NCBI GenBank assembly: GCA_963821345.1 | Contig: CAWGDM010000012.1 | Coordinates: 124,001 to 188,000 of the forward strand | Reading direction: 5' to 3' | DNA length: 64,000 nucleotides | DNA from: WHSW01 sp963821345 | GTDB lineage: Bacteria; Actinomycetota; Thermoleophilia; Solirubrobacterales; 70-9 | Shown here: positions 29,438-37,469 of the stretch, piece by piece | Position numbering within the stretch: position 1 is the stretch's first letter | Layout: the number at the start of each line of letters is the position of its first letter | Made by a program: the position numbers and the translations under genes | Notes under the pieces: generated by a model | Told to the model about the DNA's origin: nothing | The model's input: the letters and a program-made list of their open reading frames with translations, nothing else | Database searches by the model: none

Positions 29438-30141
29438 CGGGGCGGCGCCAGCGGCAGCTCGAGCACCGCGCTGGCGCCGTGCTCGTGAGCGCAGGCGGCG
29501 AACCGGCCGCCGTGCTCGGCTGCGACCTCGGCGACGATCCGCAGCCCGTGGCCGCGGCGCGCCCCGGCCTGGTGGCGGTGGGTGACCCGCGCCGGCTCGG
29601 CGCGCCCCAGCCGTGGCTGGGCGCCCGCATCGGCGCCGTCGGCGACCGTCAGCCGCAGGCGTCCGGAGCGCTCGGAGCCGTCGACGCGGATCGGCCCGCT
29701 GCCGTGCTCGAGCGCGTTGGCGATCAGGTTGTCGAGCGCCGAGGCGACCGCCGCCTCGTCGCAGACCAGGCGGGCGCGCTCGGCGCTCCAGGCGAGCTCG
29801 ATCCAGCGGCCCTCGACCGCCGCCGGTCCACGCCAGCGCCCGACGGCATCGGCGGCCAGCGCCCGCCCGTCGACCATCTGCGCTCGCGCGGCGCGGCGAC
29901 CGCCGTTGACCTCGCGGTCGATCTCGGCCAGCGCCTCGATCGCCTGCGCGAGCTGGTCGCGCCCACCGCCCCCGCGGGGCTGCAGGGCCAGCGCCTGCAG
30001 CGGCCGGCGCAGCTCGTGCAGGCCGCGGTTCAGCGACTCGCGCCGGCGGCGATCGCGGCGGCGCTCGGCGACCACGACGGTGGCGCAGGTGACCGCCACC
30101 GGGCAGGCGACCACCAGCCCCTCAAGGATCGATCCCGCCAT
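29434..30141 (-). CDS. Short sensor histidine kinase
   Basis: Encodes 235 residues: one N-terminal membrane helix (LEGLVVACPVAVTCATVVV), an Arg-rich stretch, an H-box HELRRPLQAL with the presumed phospho-accepting His42, an N-box DNLIANALEHG and a G-box RGHGLRIVAEVAAEHGG. There is no recognisable sensor domain, so it may sense through its membrane segment or a partner. Its start overlaps the end of the response-regulator gene by 20 bases. It probably phosphorylates that regulator and may control the pilus genes. Confidence 0.85.
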   Translation of the reverse strand: MAGSILEGLVVACPVAVTCATVVVAERRRDRRRRESLNRGLHELRRPLQALALQPRGGGGRDQLAQAIEALAEIDREVNGGRRAARAQMVDGRALAADAVGRWRGPAAVEGRWIELAWSAERARLVCDEAAVASALDNLIANALEHGSGPIRVDGSERSGRLRLTVADGADAGAQPRLGRAEPARVTHRHQAGARRGHGLRIVAEVAAEHGGRFAACAHEHGASAVLELPLAPPR

Positions 30142-30865
30142 CCTCGCTCTCGGGCGCGTCGATCAGCCGGTATCCGACGCCCCAGCAATTGACCACGTAA
30201 CGCCCATGCTCGGGATCGAGCTTGCGCCGCAGGCGGCTGGCGTGCGAGTCGAGCGTCCGCGTCCGGCCCAGCGAGCGATAGCCCCAGACGTCGCGCAGCA
30301 GCTCGGCCTTGGTGAACACCCGGGTTGGCTCGGCGGCCAGGGTGCGCAGGAGGGTGAACTCCTTGTTCGCGAGCTGCACCGGCTCGCCCGCGACCCGGAC
30401 CTCGCGCCGCGAGGGGTCGACGACGATCTCGCCGACCCGCAGCGGCCCGGCGCGGCGGCCGTCGCGGCGGCGCAGCACCGCCCGAATCCTGGCGACCACC
30501 TCCTGGACCGCGAACGGCTTGATCACGTAGTCGTCGGCGCCGCACTCGAGCCCGCGCAGCCGGTCGGCGTCCGAGGAGCGGCCGCTGAGCACGATCACCG
30601 CCAGCTCGGGGTCGTAGCTGCCGGTGGCGCCCTCGCTGGCACGGATCTCGCGCAGCACGTCGAGGCCCGACGCGTCGGGCAGCCGTAGGTCCAGCAGCAG
30701 CAGGTCGGGGTGCTTGTAGTGGCAGAGGCGCAGCGCGTCGGCGGCGGTCGGTGCGGCGAGCGGTTCGATCAGCTCGGCGGCGAGGTGGTCGCAGAGCAGC
30801 TCCAGGGTCGGCTCGTCGTCGTCACAGACGACCACCGTCGGCCCTGGCTCGACCGTCGGCAACAT
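30122..30865 (-). CDS. OmpR/PhoB-type response regulator
   Basis: Encodes 247 residues. The receiver domain has the acidic pocket VVVCDDDEPT, phospho-acceptor region DLLLLDLRLPDASG and KPF lysine (DDYVIKPFAV). The winged-helix effector domain has EFTLLRTLAAEPTRVFTKAEL and the recognition-helix region LDSHASRLRRKL. ATG at 30865 overlaps the DUF192 stop (TGATG). DNA-binding partner of the adjacent kinase. Confidence 0.92.
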   Translation of the reverse strand: MLPTVEPGPTVVVCDDDEPTLELLCDHLAAELIEPLAAPTAADALRLCHYKHPDLLLLDLRLPDASGLDVLREIRASEGATGSYDPELAVIVLSGRSSDADRLRGLECGADDYVIKPFAVQEVVARIRAVLRRRDGRRAGPLRVGEIVVDPSRREVRVAGEPVQLANKEFTLLRTLAAEPTRVFTKAELLRDVWGYRSLGRTRTLDSHASRLRRKLDPEHGRYVVNCWGVGYRLIDAPESEDGGIDP

Positions 30866-31185
30866 CAACCCACCTCCGCGCTCGGCAACTCGAGCACCGC
30901 GACGGCGCCCCGCCGGCCAACGAACCGGTTGCGCGGCACACGGCGGCGAACGGCGATCGGCTCCCGCTCGCGGTCGAGGAAGACGACGTCGATCGCGAAT
31001 CGCATACCGAAGGTGTGGACGCTGCGGCAGCGCGGGATCAGCAGGCCCTCCCCCGCCCGCCCGGGACTCAGCAGGGAGAGCCCGAGCAGGCGGGAGGGGA
31101 GCGTGACCGCGACCGGTACCCGCCTGGAAGCGACCTCCGCGGTGGGGAGCCGGCGGAAGCGGTACGGGTGGACGGTGGCGGTCAC
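30865..31185 (-). CDS. DUF192 family protein
   Basis: Encodes 106 residues with the DUF192 core: LLGLSLLSPGRAGEGLLIP, then RCRSVHTFGMRFAIDVVFLD (the conserved C-x-S-x-H-x-F-G/M-M pattern), followed by a short C-terminal strand. Family members are small beta proteins of unknown biochemical role, often found with secretion or pilus genes in actinobacteria. GTG start. First gene of the DUF192, regulator, kinase, cpaB-like unit. Confidence 0.8.
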   Translation of the reverse strand: MTATVHPYRFRRLPTAEVASRRVPVAVTLPSRLLGLSLLSPGRAGEGLLIPRCRSVHTFGMRFAIDVVFLDREREPIAVRRRVPRNRFVGRRGAVAVLELPSAEVG

Positions 31186-31286
31186 ATTGAGTAGACCCCG
31201 CCGCCGGTTTGTATGCCCCCTCGGGTGCTAGTCGCGGGAGCGGCGCCAAGCCGTGCAGGGTCCGGAGCCGTCGCAGAACGGCCTCT

Positions 31287-31595
31287 TCACGCCAGCCCGA
31301 ACCTCTCGCGCTCACCCTCCGGCACCAGGTCCAGGTACTCGGGGTGCTTCTTCAGGTAGGCGTTGACGAACGGGCAGAACGGCAGCACCGAGAGCCCCCG
31401 CGAGCGCGCGTCGTCGAGCGCCTCCGAGACCAGCTTGCCGCCCAGGCCCTGGCCCTCGTAGGCGTCGTCGATCTCGGTATGCACGAACGAGATCCGTCCC
31501 GGGCGCAGCCTGTAGACCACGAAGCCGGCGAGCTCGCCGTCGGCGAAGACCTCGTAGCGATCCTCGTCGGGGTTGTCGGCGACCCGCAGCTCCAT
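31287..31595 (-). CDS. GNAT-type N-acetyltransferase, short YjdJ-like form
   Basis: Encodes 102 residues: MELRVADNPDEDRYEVFADGEL, GFVVYRLRPGRISFVHTEID, then the acetyl-CoA pyrophosphate loop EGQGLGGKLVSEALDDAR and a C-terminal PFCPFVNAYLKKHPEY block typical of the small YjdJ/GttA group. The ATG at 31595 is chosen because upstream sequence in this frame is not family-like. Divergent from the antiporter gene across 37 bases. Confidence 0.87.
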   Translation of the reverse strand: MELRVADNPDEDRYEVFADGELAGFVVYRLRPGRISFVHTEIDDAYEGQGLGGKLVSEALDDARSRGLSVLPFCPFVNAYLKKHPEYLDLVPEGERERFGLA

Positions 31596-31632
31596 CGGTT
31601 TGATCCTACGGCGCTCGCTACAACTACTCGCG

Positions 31633-33239
31633 ATGTCGACCGAACTGGCCCTGCTCTCGATCCTGGTCGCGGTCACCGCGCTGTTGATCGTCGCCCAGTG
31701 GGCGCGGATCCCGTATCCGATCCTGCTCGTGGTCGGCGGGCTCGGGCTGGCGGCGATCCCGGGGATTCCCGAGGTCGAACTCGACCCGGACGTCGTCCTG
31801 CTCGTGATTCTGCCGCCGCTGCTCTACGCGGCCGCCTTCTTCACCCCGCTGCGCGAACTGCGGCGCAACGTGCGGGCGATCTCGACCCTGGCCGTCGGCC
31901 TGGTGCTGGCGACGATGGTCGCCGTCGCCGTCGTCGCTCACGAGGCGCTCGGCTTTGATTGGCCGGAGGCGTTCGTGCTCGGCGCGATCGTCTCCCCCAC
32001 CGATCCGGTGGCGGCGACCTCGATCGCTCGCCGGCTCGGCGTCCCGGGGCGGATCGTGACCGTCGTCGAGGGCGAGAGCCTGGTCAACGACGCGACTGCA
32101 CTGGTCGCCTACAAGTTCGCGGTCGCCGCCGTCGTCACCGGCAGCTTCAGCATGCTCGACGCGAGCGGCGAGTTCGTGCTCACGGTCGCCGGAGGGCTCG
32201 CGGTCGGGATCGCGGTCGGGGCGCTGATCGCCGCGATTCGCCGCCGGCTCGACAACCCGCCGGTGGAGGTGACGATCGCCCTGCTCTCCGGCTACTTCGC
32301 CTACCTGCCCGCCGAGGCGATCGGCGTCTCGGGCGTGCTCGCCGCGGTCACCGTCGGCATCTACATGGGGCGCCTGACCTCGCGGCTGACCTCGCCGACG
32401 ACGCGGATCCAGGGGGTCGCCGTGTTCCAGATCCTCACATTCCTGCTCAACTCGGCGCTGTTCGTGCTCGTCGGCCTGCAGCTGCCGACCGTGATCGACG
32501 GGATCGCGGACCTCGACACCGGCGACTTGATCCGCGACGGCGCCCTGGTCGCCGCGACCGTGATCGCGACGCGGATCCTGTTCGTCTTCCCGATCACCTA
32601 CGTTCCGCGGCGCCTGTTCCGCGACGTGCGCGAGCACGACCCCTACCCGCCCTGGCGCCACACCGTGCTCGTCTCCTGGACCGGGATGCGGGGCGCCGTC
32701 TCGCTCGCCGCGGCGCTCGCCCTGCCGCTGACCACCGACGCCGGAGGCGCCTTCCCCAATCGGGACCTGATCGTCTTCTGCGCCTTCTCCGTCATCCTCG
32801 CCACCCTGCTGATCCAGGGGCTGACGCTGCCGCCGCTGATCAAGTGGCTCGGCGTCGACGACTACGACGAGGAGCTCGAGCAGGAGGAGGTGACCGCCCG
32901 GCTGCGGGCGATCGACGCGGCGCTGCGGCGGATCGACGAGCTGGTCGACCGAGGAGTGGGTGCTCGACGACACCGTCGAGCGCGTCCGCGGCGACCTACC
33001 GCTACCGCCAGCGGCGCTTCACCGCGCTCTCGCGCGAGGGCGAGTTCGACGGCGGAGTCGACGGCGACGGCGTCGACTACGAGGAGCGCTCGGTCGCCTA
33101 CCAACGGCTCGTCCGCGAGCTGCTCGACGCCCAGCGCTCGACCCTGATCGACCTCCGCGACCGGGGCGCGATCAATGACGACGTCCTGCGGCGGATCGAG
33201 CGCGAGCTCGACCTCGAGGACTCGCGGCTGGAGATCTGA
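31633..33239 (+). CDS. Na+/H+ antiporter, CPA1/NhaP family (two apparent +1 frameshifts)
   Basis: Encodes a cation/proton exchanger with about 12 helices (AFVLGAIVSPTDPVAATSIA, the CPA1 DP-type motif; ESLVNDATALVAYKFAV; SWTGMRGAVSLAAALALP) and a cytoplasmic C-terminal tail. The membrane frame runs to about 32950, where one extra base in GTCGACCGAGG must be removed to continue as EEWVLDDTVERVRG. A second extra base at about 32990 leads into TYRYRQRRFTALSREGEF and the end at 33239. Repaired length is 534 residues. Probably functions in pH and Na+ homeostasis. Confidence 0.88.
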
Positions 33240-33322
33240 AACAGGTCTCGTTCGACCCCCGGGGTGCAAACCCTCTTTCAGGCGGATGGGGTCGAGTGCG
33301 CGTACGGTTCGCATCGGCAAAG

Positions 33323-33856
33323 ATGCCCGCACCTGGGAAGGCCCCGCTGGGAGATCGGATCAAGGACTGGGGCGCAACGCACGGAGAACCGGTGGAGAAG
33401 GCAACTCGCAGAGGGAATTACGAGTCAGGCTCTGACTACGTATTGGAGTACGGAGAGCTGCGCTTCTCGTTCAACGAGCAGGACTTCGGCCAGCGGGTCG
33501 AGCAGGCCGCCGTGAAGCTGGACTTCGTCGACGGAGGCCTCGAGGGCGAGGAGCTCCACGACCTGCTCGAGCTCGCCGTCAACGGCGAGATCCGCGAGCC
33601 CACCTCTCCCTTGGGCGAGCACATCAACGAGCACTGGGCCGAGCTGGTCGGCCCCGCCAACCGCAGCCTCGTGCATTGGATCCGGCGGCTGGTCTTCCGC
33701 GGCGCCTGGCTCGACCAGCGCGTCAAGGAGGGCGAGCTCGACATCGTCTTCGACGACGACAGCCACAGCTTCGGCTACGTGCAGCCCGATCGCGACTCGG
33801 AGCCGATCGAGCTCAGCCGCGAGCCCTCCTGGGCCCAGCTCGCCTACCGCCGCTAG
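33323..33856 (+). CDS. Uncharacterised acidic soluble protein
   Basis: Encodes 177 residues from ATG 33323; a GTG at 33296 would add nine. No signal peptide or membrane helix. The sequence is rich in Glu/Asp and Trp (YVLEYGELRFSFNEQDFGQR, NEHWAELVGPANRSLVHW). I do not recognise the family. The first half is less GC-rich than its neighbours. Its stop overlaps the convergent rho-like gene by four bases. Confidence 0.6.
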   Translation: MPAPGKAPLGDRIKDWGATHGEPVEKATRRGNYESGSDYVLEYGELRFSFNEQDFGQRVEQAAVKLDFVDGGLEGEELHDLLELAVNGEIREPTSPLGEHINEHWAELVGPANRSLVHWIRRLVFRGAWLDQRVKEGELDIVFDDDSHSFGYVQPDRDSEPIELSREPSWAQLAYRR

Positions 33857-35244
33857 AGCGACCCGAGCAGCTCGGCGTTCGAGGTGGTGCCCTCGATCCG
33901 CTCGCGCAGCAGGTCAGCGGCCTCGCGCGGATCGAGATCGCCGAGCAGCGAGCGCAGCTTGCGCACCGCGTCGAGCTCGTCGGCCGAGCGAATCTGGTCC
34001 TCGTTGGAGATCCGGCAATCGCCCGGGCGCAGCGCCGGGGTGACGCCGGCCGCTGCGAGCTCCGGGTCGAGCACGATCAGCGAGCTCTCGGTGGTGATCA
34101 CCGCGCGCTCCGCCTCGCCCTCGTCGCTGCCGTCCTCGAGCACGGTCGCGATCACGGTCAGCGAGCCGCCACCGGCGAGATTGCGCCCGGAGCCGAACAG
34201 CCGCTTGACCTCGGCAACGTCGCCCTCGGCGTGGCACAGGCGCGAGAGCGAGTCGCAGATCAGGATCGCGTCGGTGCCGGTCTCGGCCAGGCGGCGGGCG
34301 CGCTCGAGCGCCAGCTCGGCGGTGCGGACCTGCTCGGCGGGAGCCAGCTCGGCGGTCGCGATCGCGAACTCGGCGATCGGCAGCGCCTCGCGCCAGGCGG
34401 TCGCCTCCTCGGGGCGCTCGTCGATCAGCACCACGATCACCGCCGCGGTCTCGGACTCGGCGGCCGCCCGGGCCAGCGAGCGCAGCAGCGTCGTGCGGCC
34501 GGAGCGGGCCGCGGCGCGGACCAGCATCCGCTGGCCGTAGGCGACCGGGGTCAGCAGGTCGACCGCGCGGGCAAGTGTGTCGGCGCGGTCGCCGATCTCC
34601 ATCCGGCGCTCGGGCTGGACCGCTGCAAGCCCGTCGAACTCGGGGCGCACCTCGGTCGAGGGATCCTCGCCGTTGACGGTGTCGACGTGGACCAGCGCCC
34701 GGTGGCGCTCGCCCCGGCGCGGCTCGCGGGCCGGCCCGGCGACCTCGTCGCCCGGCCGCAGCTCGCAGCGGCGAACCTGGGCGGCGGAGATGTAGACGTC
34801 CCCTTCGGAGGCGGTGAGCCCGTCGAGGCGCAGAAAGCCGTAGCGCTGGCGGGTCAGGTCGAGCACTCCGCTGACCGGCTCGGTCGGCGCCTCCTCGGCG
34901 CCGGCGGCCTCGTCGGACGAGTCGTCGAGCACGGTCGCCTCGACGATCGCCATCTCGTCGGTGTCGGCCTTCGCCTCGTCTTCGGTCGGCGGCTTGCGGC
35001 GCCGCGGCGGGCCGGCGTCGGCGGCGGCGGCCTCGTCGGAGGCGCCGCGGCGCCGGCGGCGGCGGCGGCGGGTCGGCTTCGCCTCGGCCTCGGGCTCCGA
35101 TTCCCGCTCGGGCTCCGGTGCATCGCCGAGCCGCTCGATCAGCTGATCGCGGCGCATCAGCCGGTAGCCGCTGATCCCGGCCGCGGCGGCGCGCGCGTGG
35201 AGGTCGGCTAGGTGCAGCTCTTCGAGCTCGGCGGGCGCGGCCAT
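33853..35244 (-). CDS. Rho-like transcription termination factor paralogue with a divergent ATPase core
   Basis: Encodes 463 residues. The layout is a helical SAP-like N-terminus (LHLADLHARAAAAGISGYRL), a long Arg/Glu/Ala-rich insert, and a well-conserved cold-shock RNA-binding domain at about 126-190 (RQRYGFLRLDG, YISAAQVRRCELRPGDEVAG, RGERHRALVHVDTVNG). The ATPase domain keeps VVLIDERPEE and a Walker B-like DAILICDSLSRL. The P-loop reads RAAARSGRTTLL (about 243-254), with Arg where Rho has the catalytic Lys. The GTGNMEL-type segment and following arginine-finger region of normal Rho are not recognisable. It is therefore probably a second, specialised Rho with altered or absent ATPase. Confidence 0.75.
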   Translation of the reverse strand: MAAPAELEELHLADLHARAAAAGISGYRLMRRDQLIERLGDAPEPERESEPEAEAKPTRRRRRRRRGASDEAAAADAGPPRRRKPPTEDEAKADTDEMAIVEATVLDDSSDEAAGAEEAPTEPVSGVLDLTRQRYGFLRLDGLTASEGDVYISAAQVRRCELRPGDEVAGPAREPRRGERHRALVHVDTVNGEDPSTEVRPEFDGLAAVQPERRMEIGDRADTLARAVDLLTPVAYGQRMLVRAAARSGRTTLLRSLARAAAESETAAVIVVLIDERPEEATAWREALPIAEFAIATAELAPAEQVRTAELALERARRLAETGTDAILICDSLSRLCHAEGDVAEVKRLFGSGRNLAGGGSLTVIATVLEDGSDEGEAERAVITTESSLIVLDPELAAAGVTPALRPGDCRISNEDQIRSADELDAVRKLRSLLGDLDPREAADLLRERIEGTTSNAELLGSL

Positions 35245-35257
35245 TCGGTCGCGGAGG

Positions 35258-36949
35258 CTAGCGGGCGGCCGCAGCAGCCGGATCGATCCCCTCGGCCGCC
35301 GCGTCGGTGACCCACTTCACGGACTCCTCGGCCACCCGGGCCTCGTCCCAGCCGAGCTCGCCGCCGAGGGTCGCGGCGACCGCGGCCACCGACTCGGCCG
35401 TGCGCAGCTGCGGCGCCGACAGCAGGCCGAGCCTGGTGCGGCGCAGGAGCACGTCGGCGACCGCCCGCGCCTGCTCGAGCCGGGCGGCGATCACCACCTC
35501 GGCCAGCAGGTCAGGCTGGCCTTCGACGATCGGCGCGGCCAGCTCGGGTCGCTCGCCGGCGACCCGGAGGACGTTGCGGGCGGCGTGGCCGTAGCGGAAG
35601 CCGAGCAGCTCGCGGTAGCCCGGCGGCAGGTCACCCTCGGCCAGTCCCTCGGGAGGATCGAGCTCGTGCTCGGACGCGGCCATCCCCAGCGGCAGGTCGT
35701 CCGTGCGACAGGGGGCCACCCGGCCCTCGCGCTCGACCATCCGGTCGACGACCTGCTTGGCCATCCGCCGCCAGGTGGTCAGCTTGCCGCCGGTGATCGT
35801 CAGCATCCCCGACGAGGTCTCGTAGAGCTCGGCCTTGCGCGAGATGTCGACCGACTTGCGCGGATCGCCGGTCGAGATCAGCGGCCGCACCCCGGCGTAG
35901 GCGCCGGTCAGGTCGGCCCGTCCGAGGTCGACGCCGAAGAACGCATTGGCGGCGTCGAGCAGGTAGTCGATGTCCTCCTGACCCGGCTCCACGTGGTCGA
36001 TCTGCCCCTGATAGTCGTTGTCCGTGGTCCCGATCAGCGCGCGGCCGTACCAGGGCAGGGCGAAGATCGTCCGGCCCTCCCCGGCCGGGACGACGCAGGC
36101 GGCGTGGGTGACCGCGAGCTTGTCGAGGGAGACCGTGACGTGGGTGCCGCGGCTGGGGGCGATCTTCGGCACCTCGGCCTCGTCGTGGATCTCCTCGGGC
36201 CGGATGCGATCGGCCCATACACCGGTGGCGTTGACGACGTTGTCGGCCGCGACCTCGAACGGCTCGCCGCTCCCGGCGTCGACGCAGGCGACGCCCGAGG
36301 CCCGCCCCTCGGTGTCGAGCAGGCCGGTGACCTCGGCGCCATTGACGCAGACGGCGCCGTAGCGCTCGGCCTCGCCGAGGATCGTCAGCACCAGGCGCAC
36401 GTCGTCGGTCTGGCAGTCGTAGAACATGTACGCCTCGCGGGGGTCGCGATCGGCGAGCGCCGGGACCAGCTCGGCGACCTCCTCGGCGCCGATCGTGCGA
36501 TGGCGGTCGGGGGCCCAGTAGTCCTGGCCGGCGACCCGCTCGGCGCGCTCGCGCCGCGACAGCCCCACCCGGGTGGTCGCCATCGCGTCGTACATGTTGA
36601 GCCCGATCCCGAGCGTTCGGCTGCGCTTCGATTCGCCCAGCGTCGGGACCAGGAACGGGGTCGGATAGACGAGGTGCGGGGCGAGCTGAACCATCAGCTG
36701 GCGCTCGAGCAGCGCCTCGCGGACCAGCCCGAGGTCGAAGTTCTGCAGGTAGCGCAGGCCGCCGTGGACCATCTTCGAGGAGCGGCTCGAGGTGCCGATC
36801 GCGTAGTCGTCGCGCTCGACCAGGGCGACGCTGTAGCCGCGCGACGCGGCGTCGAGCGCCACCCCGGCTCCGGTCACGCCGCCGCCGATCACGACCACGT
36901 CGAAGCGCTCGCCGGTGACCGCCTTCAATGCCTGATCGCGCGACAGCAT
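35258..36949 (-). CDS. glpD: FAD-dependent glycerol-3-phosphate dehydrogenase
   Basis: Encodes 563 residues of the aerobic membrane-associated GlpD. The FAD-binding Rossmann motif is DVVVIGGGVTGAGVALDAAS. GTSSRSSKMVHGGLRYLQ and the GVRPLISTGDPRKSVDISRKAEL block are characteristic of this enzyme, as is the C-terminal helical domain. It oxidises glycerol-3-phosphate to dihydroxyacetone phosphate, passing electrons to quinone. Its ATG shares one base with the nitroreductase stop (TGATG), so the two are coupled. Confidence 0.95.
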   Translation of the reverse strand: MLSRDQALKAVTGERFDVVVIGGGVTGAGVALDAASRGYSVALVERDDYAIGTSSRSSKMVHGGLRYLQNFDLGLVREALLERQLMVQLAPHLVYPTPFLVPTLGESKRSRTLGIGLNMYDAMATTRVGLSRRERAERVAGQDYWAPDRHRTIGAEEVAELVPALADRDPREAYMFYDCQTDDVRLVLTILGEAERYGAVCVNGAEVTGLLDTEGRASGVACVDAGSGEPFEVAADNVVNATGVWADRIRPEEIHDEAEVPKIAPSRGTHVTVSLDKLAVTHAACVVPAGEGRTIFALPWYGRALIGTTDNDYQGQIDHVEPGQEDIDYLLDAANAFFGVDLGRADLTGAYAGVRPLISTGDPRKSVDISRKAELYETSSGMLTITGGKLTTWRRMAKQVVDRMVEREGRVAPCRTDDLPLGMAASEHELDPPEGLAEGDLPPGYRELLGFRYGHAARNVLRVAGERPELAAPIVEGQPDLLAEVVIAARLEQARAVADVLLRRTRLGLLSAPQLRTAESVAAVAATLGGELGWDEARVAEESVKWVTDAAAEGIDPAAAAAR

Positions 36950-37458
36950 CAGTCCAGATACTCCGTCACGTTCTCCGCCGGCTCGCGCTCGGGCGCCGGC
37001 TTGTCCTGGATCGGGCGGCCGAGGTGGATCAGGGCGACGAACCGTTCGTCGGCGCCGAGCCCGACCGCGGCCCGGCCCTCGTCCGTGCGCAGCACGCCCG
37101 GGGTGCGCCAGTAGCCGACCAGGCCTCGGTCATGCGCCCCGAGCAGAACGATGTAGGCGGCGACCGCGGTCGCGTGCAGGTCCTCCTCGTCGGCGATCGG
37201 GTCGCCGCTGAGCGCGCACGAGCAGACGACCAGGGTGGGCGCCCGGTCGAGCTTCGCCGCGGCCTCGGGGCCGGCCGCGTCCTTGAGCCGTTGCAGCGAC
37301 CGCGGCCCCAGCACCCGGAATCGCCACGGGTTGGTCAGGTGGTGGTTTGGGGCCCAGCGGGCGAGCTCGAACAGCTCGTCGAGGGTGCGGCGCTCGACCG
37401 GCTCGGGCCGGTAGGCCTTGTGGGTGCGCCTGGTCCGGATCGCGGCGTCGACGTCCAT
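36949..37458 (-). CDS. Nitroreductase family protein
   Basis: Encodes 169 residues of the FMN-dependent nitroreductase fold: MDVDAAIRTRRTHKAYRPEPV with the RR(S/T) FMN-phosphate motif, ELARWAPNHHLTNPWRF (flavin contact) and GYWRTPGVL. A C-terminal IHLGRPIQDKPAPEREP completes the family pattern. Such enzymes reduce nitro compounds, quinones or similar with NAD(P)H; the substrate is unknown. ATG at 37458 is chosen because it begins the family's N-terminal helix. Confidence 0.88.
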   Translation of the reverse strand: MDVDAAIRTRRTHKAYRPEPVERRTLDELFELARWAPNHHLTNPWRFRVLGPRSLQRLKDAAGPEAAAKLDRAPTLVVCSCALSGDPIADEEDLHATAVAAYIVLLGAHDRGLVGYWRTPGVLRTDEGRAAVGLGADERFVALIHLGRPIQDKPAPEREPAENVTEYLD

Positions 37459-37469
37459 CGCCGCCAACG

